Source of the DNA: CAMDPA01 sp965223035
Lineage (GTDB): Bacteria > Pseudomonadota > Alphaproteobacteria > Rhizobiales > Hyphomicrobiaceae
Reading direction: 5' to 3'
Assembly: GCA_965223035.1 (NCBI GenBank)
Contig: OZ244980.1
Coordinates: 620,001-684,000, forward strand
DNA: 64,000 bases
Made by a program: the position numbers and the translations under genes. Below are positions 1-8,670 of this stretch, in pieces; positions within the stretch are counted from its first letter, which is position 1; each line of letters begins with the position of its first letter. A model generated the notes under the pieces. The model searched no databases. It was not told the origin of the DNA and was given only the letters and a program-made list of their open reading frames with translations.

Positions 1-1189
1 AAACGAGGAGCGCGATTTCACTGAGCGCCAGCTCAACGAGACTCGCTACATCTCGAAGCTGGCGCGTGCCTACCTAACGGTCGTGGCCGGGAAAGGCAAC
101 GTGTACGTGACCACGGGACAGCTCACCGCCATGCTCCGCCGCCGCTGGAATTTGAATGCGATCCTCAGAGGTGACAATCAGTCAGACGATGAGCCCGCCC
201 GCAAGGTTCGCGACGATCATCGCCACCACGCCATTGATGCTATCGTCGTTGGCGCGATAGATCGTCCCCTTCTAAACGAGATGTCGCGGCGTGCGGGCCG
301 GTTTGAAAGCGAGGAGCGCGACTGGCGCATTACTGACGCCGCGCCCGAAGAGCCGTTCCCTGGCTTTGCGGAGGCCGCCACAGGCCTCGTACGGAACATC
401 ATCGTTTCGCGCAAGCCGGACCACGGTAAGGGCGGCGCCCTGCACGAGGAAACGGCTTATGGGTTTGTGCGAGACAAAGCCGAGGCCGATGAGATCGGCA
501 ACTTGGTGACGCGTAAACTTGTGACGGCCCTTTCGGCCAATGAGGTCGACTGCATTCGTGATCCGGTCCTGCGCCGTGAGTTGCGTGCGGCCGTCGCTCC
601 GTTTCGCGACAATGGCAAAGTGCGCGACGATAAAGGGTTCAAGTCGGCGCTCAAGGCGTTTGCCGATGAGCGTGGGGCGCGGGGCCGCGAGCAGGGTGTC
701 CGTCGTGTGCGCATCGGCAAAGTTCAGAAGGAGATTGTGCCGATCAGAAATCGCGCGTCTGGCGCTGTCTACAAAGCCTTGATCGCCGGTGAAAACCACC
801 ACATCGACATCGTGCAGATGAGGGATGGAACCTGGCAAGGTTTTGCCGCGACCCGGTATGAGGTCAACCAGAAGGATTGGCGACCGGTTTGGGAGCGAGA
901 AAAGCTTGGCGGGAAGCTCGTCATGCGCGTTCACAAAGGGGATGTCATTGCCGTAGAGGAAGGCGGCCAAACACGCTATATGATCGTCCATCGACTCGAA
1001 ATCAGCGCTAACCGGCTACGACTAGCTGAACACTTCGAAGGCGGCCAGCTGCAATCGCGTCACAATGCTACCGACGACCTGTTTCGCTGGGACTTCGCCA
1101 ATATAGGTGGTCTCAAAGCGCGAAAGGCGCGGCTAGTGCACGTCGATATTCTCGGCGACCCCTTACTGCGCCCATCGAATGTTACTTAG
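1..1189 (+). CDS. cas9: Cas9, type II-C, C-terminal part (5' end outside window)
   Basis: RNA-guided DNA endonuclease of a CRISPR type II system. The reading frame is open from base 2, so the start lies before the window and 396 residues are visible. The visible part begins at the end of the HNH region (ERQLNETRYISKLARAYL), passes through RuvC-III with the catalytic pattern HRHHAIDA at about bases 221-240, and continues through a roughly 300-residue wedge and PAM-interacting region to a TAG stop. The HHxxDA residues that complete the RuvC site are intact, and no frameshift is seen in this part. cas1 and cas2 follow on the same strand with no cas4 or csn2, which fits subtype II-C. A gap of 137 bp separates it from cas1. 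The tracrRNA was not found here and may lie upstream of the window. Confidence 0.95.
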   Translation, partial: NEERDFTERQLNETRYISKLARAYLTVVAGKGNVYVTTGQLTAMLRRRWNLNAILRGDNQSDDEPARKVRDDHRHHAIDAIVVGAIDRPLLNEMSRRAGRFESEERDWRITDAAPEEPFPGFAEAATGLVRNIIVSRKPDHGKGGALHEETAYGFVRDKAEADEIGNLVTRKLVTALSANEVDCIRDPVLRRELRAAVAPFRDNGKVRDDKGFKSALKAFADERGARGREQGVRRVRIGKVQKEIVPIRNRASGAVYKALIAGENHHIDIVQMRDGTWQGFAATRYEVNQKDWRPVWEREKLGGKLVMRVHKGDVIAVEEGGQTRYMIVHRLEISANRLRLAEHFEGGQLQSRHNATDDLFRWDFANIGGLKARKARLVHVDILGDPLLRPSNVT

Positions 1190-1326
1190 GTTGGCGCTCA
1201 AGAATAGCTCGTCCCCGTATTTCTATTTTTCATAAGGCTGAGAATACTTCTTAACCATGTCGCAGCAGCAGCGAATACGCACAATAAATTGCGGGCTAAC
1301 ATTTCAGCCCAACTTGTGTGGTGGTT

Positions 1327-2274
1327 ATGCTGGGTCAGATCGTCGAAATCACCAAGCCCGGCCAGCGGCTGTCCCTCTACCGGGGCTTCCTCCGCGTCGA
1401 AGATGCTGACGGTCACGTCGGTGACGTGCCTCTCGACGACATCGATGCCGTTATCGCCTCTACCCCAGCTCTTACCTATTCCAACCAGCTCATTGCGGCG
1501 CTTGCCGAACGGTGTGCGCCGCTCGTCATTTGCTCGCCGCGCTTCGACCCGGCAGCCGTCCTGTTACCGCTCACCGGCCACCACGCGCAAGGGAGCCGAA
1601 TCGAGGCGCAGGCCGCAGTCAGTCGTCCGACCGCGAAACGGCTGTGGGCGGAACTCGTGAAGGCCAAGATTCGGGCGCAAGCTGCCGCCCTCGCTGAATT
1701 TGCGCAGTCGCCGTTAGTGCTCCAGACACTGGCGCGCCGGGTCCGGTCGGGCGACCCGGACAACATTGAAGCTCAGGCTGCGCAGAAGTACTGGCCGGCT
1801 CTCTTTGGCTCGGACTTTCGGCGCGACCGGACTTCTTCTGACAGCAACGTGTTTCTCAACTATGGCTACACGGTGCTCAGGGCCTCGGCAGCGCGCGCTA
1901 TCGTCGGCGCGGGCCTGCATCCTTCGCTTGGCATCCACCACAAGAGTGCGGGCAATAGCCTTAGGCTCGCGGATGACCTGATGGAGCCGTTCCGACCTAC
2001 AGTGGACATCCTCGTCCGCGAGCTTCGGGACGAAGGCGTCGCGGAGCTCACCCCTCCCATTAAGCGGCGGCTGGCGGCCGTGCTTTATTCCGATTTCGAG
2101 ACTGAGGAGGGTGTATCGACTCTGTCCAATGTGCTTGTCCGCTGCTCCCAATCGCTGGCGCAGGTTTACCTCGGTGAGCGTCGCGATTTGAGACTGCCCG
2201 TCTCAGCTATCCCACTGCATGAGGAGGCGTCGGCCCGCATCGCGGCAGGAGATGGTGATGCCGCAGAGGTATAA
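1327..2274 (+). CDS. cas1: Cas1, CRISPR spacer-acquisition integrase
   Basis: Integrase subunit of the Cas1-Cas2 complex that inserts new spacers at the array. The 315-residue protein has the type II Cas1 opening MLGQIVEITKPGQRLSLYRG and the conserved C-terminal blocks LNYGYTVLRAS, GLHPSLGIHHKS and LADDLMEPFRP, which carry the His and acidic metal ligands. I chose the ATG at 1327 because family members begin with this MLG(Q/R)IVEI block. Two in-frame GTG codons at 1318 and 1321 are alternatives. Only a weak GGTGG ribosome site precedes it. The gene overlaps cas2 by 17 bp, so the two are probably translated together. Confidence 0.95.
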   Translation: MLGQIVEITKPGQRLSLYRGFLRVEDADGHVGDVPLDDIDAVIASTPALTYSNQLIAALAERCAPLVICSPRFDPAAVLLPLTGHHAQGSRIEAQAAVSRPTAKRLWAELVKAKIRAQAAALAEFAQSPLVLQTLARRVRSGDPDNIEAQAAQKYWPALFGSDFRRDRTSSDSNVFLNYGYTVLRASAARAIVGAGLHPSLGIHHKSAGNSLRLADDLMEPFRPTVDILVRELRDEGVAELTPPIKRRLAAVLYSDFETEEGVSTLSNVLVRCSQSLAQVYLGERRDLRLPVSAIPLHEEASARIAAGDGDAAEV

Positions 2275-2602
2275 GGAAAGTTCAGGGTATCGATCAATGT
2301 GGATGATGGCGTTATTCGACCTGCCAGTTCTGACCAAGACCGAGCGCAAACAGGCGACCGAATTCCGAAACATGCTACTCGACGAAGGTTTTATCATGAT
2401 GCAGTTATCCTGTTACATCCGATACGCAAGCAGCAAGGAGCAGGCTGACGCGCTCGCGGCAAAGATCGGCGGGAATATCCCGGTTGGTGGAAAGGTTGAC
2501 ATCCTGTTCTTTACCGACAAGCAGTACGGGATGACCAAATCCTATCGCGGCAGCACGCTAGTCAAACGGGCCAAGAAACCGGATCAGCTCCAGTTGTTCT
2601 GA
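2258..2602 (+). CDS. cas2: Cas2, CRISPR spacer-acquisition protein
   Basis: Structural partner of Cas1 in spacer acquisition, with a ferredoxin-like fold. The sequence MWMMALFDLPVLTKTERK and the following GFIMMQLSCYIRY match the first strand and central helix-strand of type II Cas2, and the tail ends in LQLF. The ATG at 2258 is preferred (114 aa) because a GGCAGGAG ribosome site lies six bases before it. In-frame ATGs at 2219 and 2252 lie too far upstream or too close to that site. It overlaps the end of cas1 and is followed by 114 bp of hairpin-rich sequence and then the array. Confidence 0.93.
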   Translation: MPQRYKESSGYRSMWMMALFDLPVLTKTERKQATEFRNMLLDEGFIMMQLSCYIRYASSKEQADALAAKIGGNIPVGGKVDILFFTDKQYGMTKSYRGSTLVKRAKKPDQLQLF

Positions 2603-2641
2603 CTTGGTCCGGAGGGAAATGGTAAGAAAAAGGGGAATTCA

Positions 2642-2714
2642 TTGCCGGCGAATCGCCTTTTTCACGTTCGCGGAATCGCGAATAGCCCGCTGCAACCAAA
2701 GGGTTACAGCGGGC
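2642..2714. promoter_or_regulatory. Hairpin cluster between cas2 and the CRISPR array
   Basis: Three inverted repeats fill the space before the first repeat. The first is a short GGCG-AAT-CGCC stem followed by TTTTT (about 2648-2661), which could end cas2 transcription. The second is a perfect TTCGCG-GAAT-CGCGAA stem at 2667-2682. The third is a strong stem at 2685-2714 (GCCCGCTG pairing with CAGCGGGC, extended by AACC/GGTT with one mismatch), ending two bases before the first repeat. It could end pre-crRNA transcription coming leftward, mark the leader, or be part of an RNA. No sequence complementary to the crRNA repeat was found beside it, so a tracrRNA is not supported. Confidence 0.45.
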
Positions 2715-2716
2715 CT

Positions 2717-3546
2717 GTCATAGCAGAGATCGCCGCGCGGGCCGACCGGAACTCATACGCCTAGCGTACCGCTGGAGCAGCGTCATAGCAGAGATCGCCG
2801 CGCGGGCCGACCGGAACACGACGGCCAGATCTGGCGCGATTTCGGACCGTCATAGCAGAGATCGCCGCGCGGGCCGACCGGAACCGCCGTAAGTTTCAGG
2901 AAGCCGCGATATTTGGTCATAGCAGAGATCGCCGCGCGGGCCGACCGGAACGACCCGTTCCGCACCGAACCAGAAGAAAGCGTCATAGCAGAGATCGCCG
3001 CGCGGGCCGACCGGAACGCTACATTATTCGTGGCCGCTATCGCGATCGTCATAGCAGAGATCGCCGCGCGGGCCGACCGGAACACACTAATTTCTCCAGG
3101 TGTATCAGTAACTGTCATAGCAGAGATCGCCGCGCGGGCCGACCGGAACTTCCAGCTTTCGTCATAGCGTTCATCCTATAGTCATAGCAGAGATCGCCGC
3201 GCGGGCCGACCGGAACGTTCCGGGCAGTACAAAACCATAACTGACTGTCATAGCAGAGATCGCCGCGCGGGCCGACCGGAACTGCTATCAAGGCAAATCC
3301 TACTTTGGTTTTGTCATAGCAGAGATCGCCGCGCGGGCCGACCGGAACCTGATGAAGATAAGGGAAGGAGGAACACTAATCATAGCAGAGATCGCCGCGC
3401 GGGCCGACCGGAACCTAACCACCCTGAGGCCACCGATACCATCAATCATAGCAGAGATCGCCGCGCGGGCCGACCGGAACCAGATCCGGCTGGCCGTCGG
3501 CGGTCATAGCGTCATAGCAGAGATCGCCGCGCGGGCCGACCGGAAC
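2717..3546 (-). CRISPR. Type II-C CRISPR array, 13 repeats of 36 bp and 12 spacers
   Basis: Repeats of 36 bp (plus strand begins GTCATAGCAGAGATCGCC and ends GGGCCGACCGGAAC) start at 2717, 2782, 2849, 2916, 2982, 3048, 3114, 3181, 3247, 3313, 3379, 3445 and 3511. Spacers are 29-31 bp. Repeats are identical except that those at 3379 and 3445 begin with A instead of G. By comparison with known II-C repeats, which begin with G(T/C)T and end with GCTA plus four bases, the crRNA is probably read from the minus strand, opposite to the cas genes. Spacer 7 contains the repeat octamer GTCATAGC, and spacer 12 ends with it. Confidence 0.97.
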
Positions 3547-3559
3547 ATGTATATGCGCG

Positions 3560-3908
3560 ATCTTCATGTAATTGGCGATTCACGAGCCCTCGCCGCCAGC
3601 CAAGGGAAGATGTACTCGTCAAGCACTTCCAGGCCTCGCCGGGCTCCCAGTTCTTGAGCCGGCTCCAGCGCATCGCCTCGTAGGCGATCACCCGACGGAT
3701 CGAGCCCTCTGGCTTGAACTTGCCCTCCGGGAAGATCGGCTTCTCGAGCGTCGCCGCCCGGCTCTCCTCCAGCGCGTGGAGGTCATCCAGCCGTTTCAGA
3801 AACAGGAGGTAGTTGATCTTCTCGATCAACTCAGCAGGTTCGAGATGCAGCCGACCAGAAGGTGCCCCACAGCCGGTCCACCTTGTTGCGTAAGTCCCCT
3901 GTCAGCAT
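3560..3908 (-). pseudogene. hsdM: Remnant of type I restriction-modification methylase HsdM, N-terminus
   Basis: On the minus strand from ATG 3908 the translation MLTGDLRNKVDRLWGTFW matches the start of HsdM N-terminal domains. It continues, after at least one frameshift near 3845, as ELIEKINYLLFLKRLDDLHA, the hallmark helix of HsdM. After another shift near 3620 it reads EVLDEYIFPWLAARARES, still in register with the family. The sequence then stops close to the last CRISPR repeat. Only about 110 of the usual 500 or more residues remain, and the catalytic NPPF region is absent, so no methylase can be made. It is debris of a former restriction system in the same island. Confidence 0.8.
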
Positions 3909-4089
3909 GCCACTCTTGCCCCCATCTGCGCGCGGATGATGCGCCGCCCTGCACCGATTTTGCGCGGTTTAGCAGGCGAGCCCGGCGTCTAGCAGTCTGT
4001 GCGCCCGCGAACGCCTGGAAATCGAGACTCCGCGGACGAATCAGGGCATGTGTCGGCTGCGAATCGTTGTGTCCGTGGGGTGCTAGGCA

Positions 4090-5305
4090 ATGGCTTATGA
4101 TCTCGATGTCCGCCAGTTCTTGCGGCGTGCGCCGAGGTCGTGGCTAAAGCGCTACTTCGACAGGTTCGAGGTCTTGGAAGACTTCGACTGGGAATCGCTA
4201 GGCACGCGAAACATCGAGCCCTTGTTCGATGCGTGGAACCAGCTTGACGAGCCGTTGAAACTTCAGATGGGCCAAGATTTCAGCAACCTGCAGCTAATCG
4301 GATCTGCCGGCGGCAAGACCGTGATCATCGACGAGGCGCAGTATCATCCGGAGCCCGAAAGTGTGGCCCCCGCGCTGGTGGCGTTACCCGATCCGTTGTC
4401 CTGTGCATTCTGGGCGTACTTCGAGCGGCCGAAGCTGTGGAATGGCGCAATATTCTTCTCGGCAGCCGATCTGAAGTCGAAGAAGTATTGGCGCAAGCGT
4501 CTCAACATGCCGAAACTGGGTCGTGAGCCGAAGCGGGAGGATGCCGACGCGCACGGCGTTGCGGTATCCGAGGTGTTCATGACCAAGGAGGCCCGCGGCG
4601 CGCATTGTCAGGGCTATCCTTACAGGCGTCGCGATAAGGAGTATTACTTCGCTTATCCCCAGGATCATCGCAGCAATTCCAACGAATACGACGAGGAAGG
4701 GAACTGGACCCAGCGGCCCTACAATCCGGCATTTGAAATCATCTTCGTCCATGATGATGCCGATCAGACGCTGAGCATCTGGCACCAGGGCGGCAAGGAC
4801 CGGATCAAGGATCTGCAGGTGGCCTTTGCGAAAACAGTCCTGGGCCAAGACATCGAAAGGAACAGCCCCAAAGACGATCGGGTCTATGATCTTGAGGGCT
4901 TCACCAATCCGAACCCCAAGTTCAAGCCTCAGGCTGGCCTCGGCATCGAAAATGTGGAGGTCCGAAAGCTTTCCATCCGAACACTGGGGTCGAACAAGCA
5001 TACGGTCCGCATTGAACTTGGGCCGGACACGCCCGAACATGTCCTGTATCAACGGCTCGAGGTGGCAACGCGGGGGCTCGATGCCACCGAGCTGAAGGTT
5101 GCAGGTGTAGGGCTGCGGGTCACATTTGACCGGGATGCGGAACATGAACTTCCGAAGTCCCGCAGTTTCGATTTGTCCTGGCCAAACTCGTGCTCACTGG
5201 ATGACGACCGATTTAGGCCAACGCATCCGGCAGATGCTGACCGACCACGGCATCGAACCCAAGGTCCCGAAGCGAGATACCGAGGATGGCGATCCGAGCG
5301 AGTGA
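4090..5305 (+). pseudogene. Unrecognised island protein with probable frameshift near its end
   Basis: I do not recognise the family. From ATG 4090 about 375 residues read well: an acidic, aromatic-rich N-terminus (AYDLDVRQFLRRAPRSWLKR), a middle part rich in Tyr, Arg and Asp, and a beta-rich C-terminal part. No membrane segment or signal peptide is seen. Near 5205-5215 the open frame turns into arginine-rich nonsense that runs on to 5454. In the +1 frame the sequence continues sensibly as TDLGQRIRQMLTDHGIEPK and ends at a TGA at 5303-5305, overlapping the next gene by 20 bp as expected for an operon. I therefore infer a one-base frameshift. If it is a sequencing error, the gene is intact at about 405 residues. 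Confidence 0.55.
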
Positions 5306-6065
5306 TCTCTTGCGGATCGTGCTCGACCGGATCGCGAGCAGCCATCCGGCGTCGGCTGTGTTCGCTCGCGAGGAAACAGATGATTGGCCCACGAGCACGA
5401 TATCGTCCCTTGAAAAGGCTGGGTTTCTGCAGCGAACTAGTCGCGCCAAAGTAATTGTATGTCCCGGGTGTGAATGGCAGAGCCACAAGACAGTCGTTGT
5501 CAGAACAGCGGCAGATCAACGATCAGCTCGCGCATTCATCATGTGTGACGAGGATCCCGGCTTGGGCCGCGTGCCGGTTGATCTGTCGGACCTGGACCGG
5601 CATGCCACTGGGCTCCGTAAGACCGCCGAGTTTGTTGCGCAGGCGTTGGGTCTTGGGAATCCGCGACCGTCAGCAACGGGTTACTCGTACCTGTTGGGAC
5701 GGATCAGAGGTCGACAGGGCGAACGATCGGTCCGCTTGTCGTTGGAAACCGGATCCCTCGATCTCATAGTTGGCACCCAAGAGGAACGTCTGGTCCACGT
5801 CGTGCGATGGTCAGGCGAGGCCGTAGCGATCGACGGAGAACTCGTGCGGCGGTTGGCGGGCAGGAAAGAAGAGCCACGGTCCAGGACGTCGAATTACCAA
5901 CCGGACCGCAACCGACAGCGTAAACGGGCGCGTGAAACCAGTATTCGGGACCGTAAAATCTTTGAGGAAGCGCAGCGGCTGCGGCGTGAGACTGGCGCGA
6001 ACTGGACAGATATTTCCGAGGTCATCGCGACGAGCAAACTCGGCGACGGGCTCTCTGCATCCTGA
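5286..6065 (+). CDS. Unrecognised island protein, possible winged helix, C-terminus cut by stop codon
   Basis: A 259-residue protein from ATG 5286, overlapping the corrected end of the gene before it. The N-terminal 50 residues look like a small helical, winged-helix-like domain (ASAVFAREETDDWPTSTISSLEKAGF). A cysteine pair VCPGCEW with a third Cys 38 residues after the second suggests a metal-binding or structural site. A basic linker leads to a C-terminal helix. After the TGA at 6063 the same frame continues as VRKIIYEQRGARENSR to a stop at 6144-6146, which looks like the missing half of a C-terminal helix-turn-helix. The original gene may thus have been about 285 codons with a recent nonsense mutation. 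Function unknown. Its position before a polymerase gene suggests a role in the integrated element. Confidence 0.5.
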   Translation: MAIRASDLLRIVLDRIASSHPASAVFAREETDDWPTSTISSLEKAGFLQRTSRAKVIVCPGCEWQSHKTVVVRTAADQRSARAFIMCDEDPGLGRVPVDLSDLDRHATGLRKTAEFVAQALGLGNPRPSATGYSYLLGRIRGRQGERSVRLSLETGSLDLIVGTQEERLVHVVRWSGEAVAIDGELVRRLAGRKEEPRSRTSNYQPDRNRQRKRARETSIRDRKIFEEAQRLRRETGANWTDISEVIATSKLGDGLSAS

Positions 6066-6095
6066 GTGCGAAAAATAATCTATGAGCAAAGAGGT

Positions 6096-6115
6096 GCGCG
6101 CGAAAATTCGCGCGC
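6096..6115. promoter_or_regulatory. 20-bp perfect palindrome before the 6321 gene
   Basis: GCGCGCGAA at 6096-6104 and its exact reverse complement at 6107-6115 are separated by AA. It lies in the 255 bp between the 5286 gene and the 6321 gene. It could be an operator or an RNA hairpin. No T-run follows, so a simple terminator is unlikely. It also lies inside the readthrough extension of the 5286 gene. Confidence 0.35.
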
Positions 6116-6320
6116 AAAGCGCACAAGTCGCAACCCTTTGAGCTGACAATGAATTCTGATCAGACCATTCCGGGGACAGGTGGTTGTCACCTCTCGTAGA
6201 CGGACACGTAACGCCCTGCAGTCGCTGGCAAAACTAGGGCGCTCACGCGCAGCCTTTGCACTGGCCTCGCTCAACTCGCGCAACCACTCTCATCAACATC
6301 AACGAACGAGGGGTGCGCAA

Positions 6321-6935
6321 ATGACCAGCGTGATCGGGTTCCCACCTGATGGTGATGATGGCGACGGCGGCGGCGACAAGAAACCGAACCCGTTTGATCC
6401 GGAGCGCCTGAAGCTGGGCTCGCGTTTCCGCGAGGGACAGGACGTGCGACGCATCGTGGTGAGTATCCGCGTCGGCAAGCCAGGCAGGCAGGAGTTCCTC
6501 AGAACCCATCCCGACCTCGACATGTGGCTCGAGACGACCGTTCTGGAGTTGAAAGAGGACCGTCTCACCTACCTTGTTGAGCCCAGTCTCGCGCCGTATC
6601 TGCCCGGCGAGGCGGTGCCGAAACTTCTCGTGCCGTCGATCACGACGCACGGTGTGCTGTTCGTGTGGCCTATTCGGCTGGCGGATGAGCGTGGGCGGCT
6701 GGACGAATGGAACTCGGTTGCGCTTGAAGCCGCGGAGCGGGCCAGGGCCAAATGGATCCGACTCATGGCCAACATGGGTGCGAGCACTTATGACGTCCTC
6801 GAAGCGGCTGGAACTTTTCCCGAGCCGGAATGGCCGAAGCTGTCCCTCGAACGCATCCTCGCGCTCGCCTTCAAGGATCGCGTCATCGAGGATCTAGAGC
6901 ATCCGGTCCTGCGCCGGCTGCGGGGAGAGTTCTGA
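6321..6935 (+). CDS. Conserved island protein upstream of polymerase, unknown function
   Basis: A 204-residue soluble protein with no membrane segment. ATG 6321 is supported by GAGGGG seven to ten bases upstream. The first 20 residues are rich in Gly and Asp (DGDDGDGGGDKK), followed by a compact region (RRIVVSIRVGKPGRQEFLRT, then DLDMWLETTVLELKEDRLTY) and a Trp-rich C-terminal half ending RRLRGEF. Its TGA overlaps the ATG of the polymerase gene (TGATG at 6933-6937), implying translational coupling and a shared role. From memory, similar small proteins accompany this kind of polymerase in other alphaproteobacterial islands, but I cannot name a domain. It is intact, unlike the genes on both sides. 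Confidence 0.6.
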   Translation: MTSVIGFPPDGDDGDGGGDKKPNPFDPERLKLGSRFREGQDVRRIVVSIRVGKPGRQEFLRTHPDLDMWLETTVLELKEDRLTYLVEPSLAPYLPGEAVPKLLVPSITTHGVLFVWPIRLADERGRLDEWNSVALEAAERARAKWIRLMANMGASTYDVLEAAGTFPEPEWPKLSLERILALAFKDRVIEDLEHPVLRRLRGEF

Positions 6936-8566
6936 TGGGGCAGGGGCTTGAGTCGTTCGCCAGCGTCTGGCTCGTCGTTTGTCACCTTGAGCATCCGTCG
7001 AGCCAAGTGTTGGGTCAGGGCCACGTGGTTGCGGCGGATGCGCAAAACAGCCAGGTCGTCATTGAGATCGAGGTTGCGCATCTGCGCAACTGCAGGCAGC
7101 CGCCGTATCCGGTGACGGCCGATGTGCTGATTGTCACCATCGAGGCTTAGGTCCTGGTTGGGCTTCACTTGGACCTGGGCTGGTCGCCCCCCAACCTGAT
7201 CCTCGACCTTCTCGTCGAGCAACGGGTGGCCTCCAACGGTCGACGCGGCTTCGGAGCGATCCGTGTTTCGCAGGTCATGCTGGCACTTCACCGCGGCGTG
7301 TCGCAGGCCGCACTGCGACAACGCCTTGATGCGCTGTGCCGAATTCTCTCGGCCATGTTACCAAGCCTCGACCTCGGCCGAGCCTTGCTACGCGGCCGCT
7401 ATCTGGCGGCTGTCGCCCGGATCGAGGCAAGCGGCGTGCCGCTCGACGCGATGACCACCGCGCGGCTTGCTCAGGACTGGCCAGCAATCCGCGGCAAAGT
7501 CGTCGAGCGCATAGACAGCGGCTACGGCGTGTTTGCTTGCTGCCGCTTGCAGCCCGGGGCTTTCGAGGCGTGGCTCGAGCGTAGCGGCATTGCATGGCCC
7601 AGGGCCGGGGACCTCGATCTCGGTGACAATGTGTTCCGCGACATGAGCCGGGCACACCCCGCCGTTCGACCGCTCAAGGAACTCTGTACCTTGCTGGACG
7701 GCTTTGACCCGACGGAACTAAAAATGGATCACGACGGCCGCAGTCGTGTGCCGCTGCGGCCGATTGCGACCCGTACAGGTCGGAATGCGCCCAGCGCCAA
7801 GTCATCAGTGTTCGGCCACGGCGCCTGGATCCGACATCTCGTTCGACCGGAGCCTGGAACAAGGCTCGCCCTCGTCGATTGGAGCCAGCAGGAATTCGGC
7901 ATCGCCGCTGCGCTTTCTGGCGACGCCGCGATGCAGCAGGCCTATCGGTCGGGCGATCCTTATCTTGCGCTGGCCGAGATGGCCGGGGCAGCGTCGCTCG
8001 ATACGCGGCCTGACATACACGCCGATGTCAGAGCTCGGTACAAGACCGTGGCAATTGGTGTTCAGTATAGAATGGGCGCGGCGACCCTGGCGCGTCTCAC
8101 GGGGCAGGGCATTGCTGCCGCGCACGACCTGCTCCACCGTCACCGTGCCGCCTTTCCGAGGTTCTGGCAGTGGTCAGAGGCCGTCGAGACGCATGCTCTT
8201 CTGACCGGCTCCCTCTCCTCGATATTCGGCTGGCGGCTAGCCGTGGATGCCGACACGAACCCGCGAGCGTTGCGCAATTTTCCGCTGCAAGCGGATCGAG
8301 CCGAAATGCTCAGGCTCGCCTGTTGCCTCGCCACCGAAGCCGGCATCCGTGTCTGCCTGCCGCTGCACGACGCCCTCTTGATCGAGGCGCCACTCGACGA
8401 CCTCGATGCCTCAGTGGCGGCGACGCAGGCACAGATGGCGGAAGCCAGCCGGATCGTGCCCGATGGCTTCGAACTTCGATCCGAAATCAAGGTGGTCCGT
8501 TATCCGGAGCGCTATCGCGATCCGCGAGGGGCGGCGGTCTGGCAGGCAATCGAGCAGGTGCTCTGA
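6935..8566 (+). pseudogene. Family A DNA polymerase with degraded exonuclease part and in-frame amber codon
   Basis: The polymerase part is clear. Motif A is ALVDWSQQEFGIAAALSGD, motif B is RARYKTVAIGVQYRMG and motif C is CLPLHDALLIEA, with a thumb region TRTGRNAPSAKSSVFG before them. Reading starts at ATG 6935, overlapping the previous stop. The first 70 codons resemble a decayed 3'-5' exonuclease (PPYPVTADVLIV before HLDLGWSPPNLILDLL) and are cut by TAG at 7148-7150 in the same frame. The exonuclease acidic residues are not recognisable. In motif B the usual Tyr-Gly is Tyr-Arg (TAT AGA), close to the nucleotide-binding site. A shortened protein could start at TTG 7169 (465 aa). It probably once served replication or repair of the mobile element. 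Activity is doubtful. Confidence 0.7.
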
Positions 8567-8635
8567 TCGCACAAAGAGCCGTCGGGCCGACCTGTTCACG
8601 AGCGCGACAAAACCTGATCACCGGCGCACGCCCGT

Positions 8636-8648
8636 ACAATCTTATTGT
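8636..8648. promoter_or_regulatory. Possible operator before the winged-helix gene
   Basis: ACAAT and ATTGT form a 5-bp inverted repeat around CTT, 22 bp before ATG 8671, in a locally AT-rich stretch that also holds TATATG and the small palindrome GGGTAACCC. This may be a promoter with an operator for the integrase and regulator genes. The evidence is positional only. Confidence 0.3.
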
Positions 8649-8670
8649 CTGTATATGTAGGGTAACCCCC

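Noticed and set aside
1190..1326. Possible tracrRNA between cas9 and cas1
   Set aside because: There is a small GGGCT..AGCCC hairpin but no stretch complementary to the repeat, so an anti-repeat is not supported.
2783..3657. Open frames of 84-111 codons through the CRISPR array on both strands
   Set aside because: Each is just the repeat translated over and over (AEIAARADRN or SARAAISAM). The periodic 66-bp structure explains them fully.
5214..5454. Arginine-rich C-terminal extension of the 4090 gene
   Set aside because: It has the composition of an out-of-frame reading and overlaps the start of the next gene by 170 bp, whereas the +1 frame gives a normal protein end at 5305.
6788..7321. 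Minus-strand open frame of 177 codons opposite the polymerase start
   Set aside because: The plus strand shows homology to polymerase and exonuclease segments and a coupled start. The minus frame has no recognisable domain.
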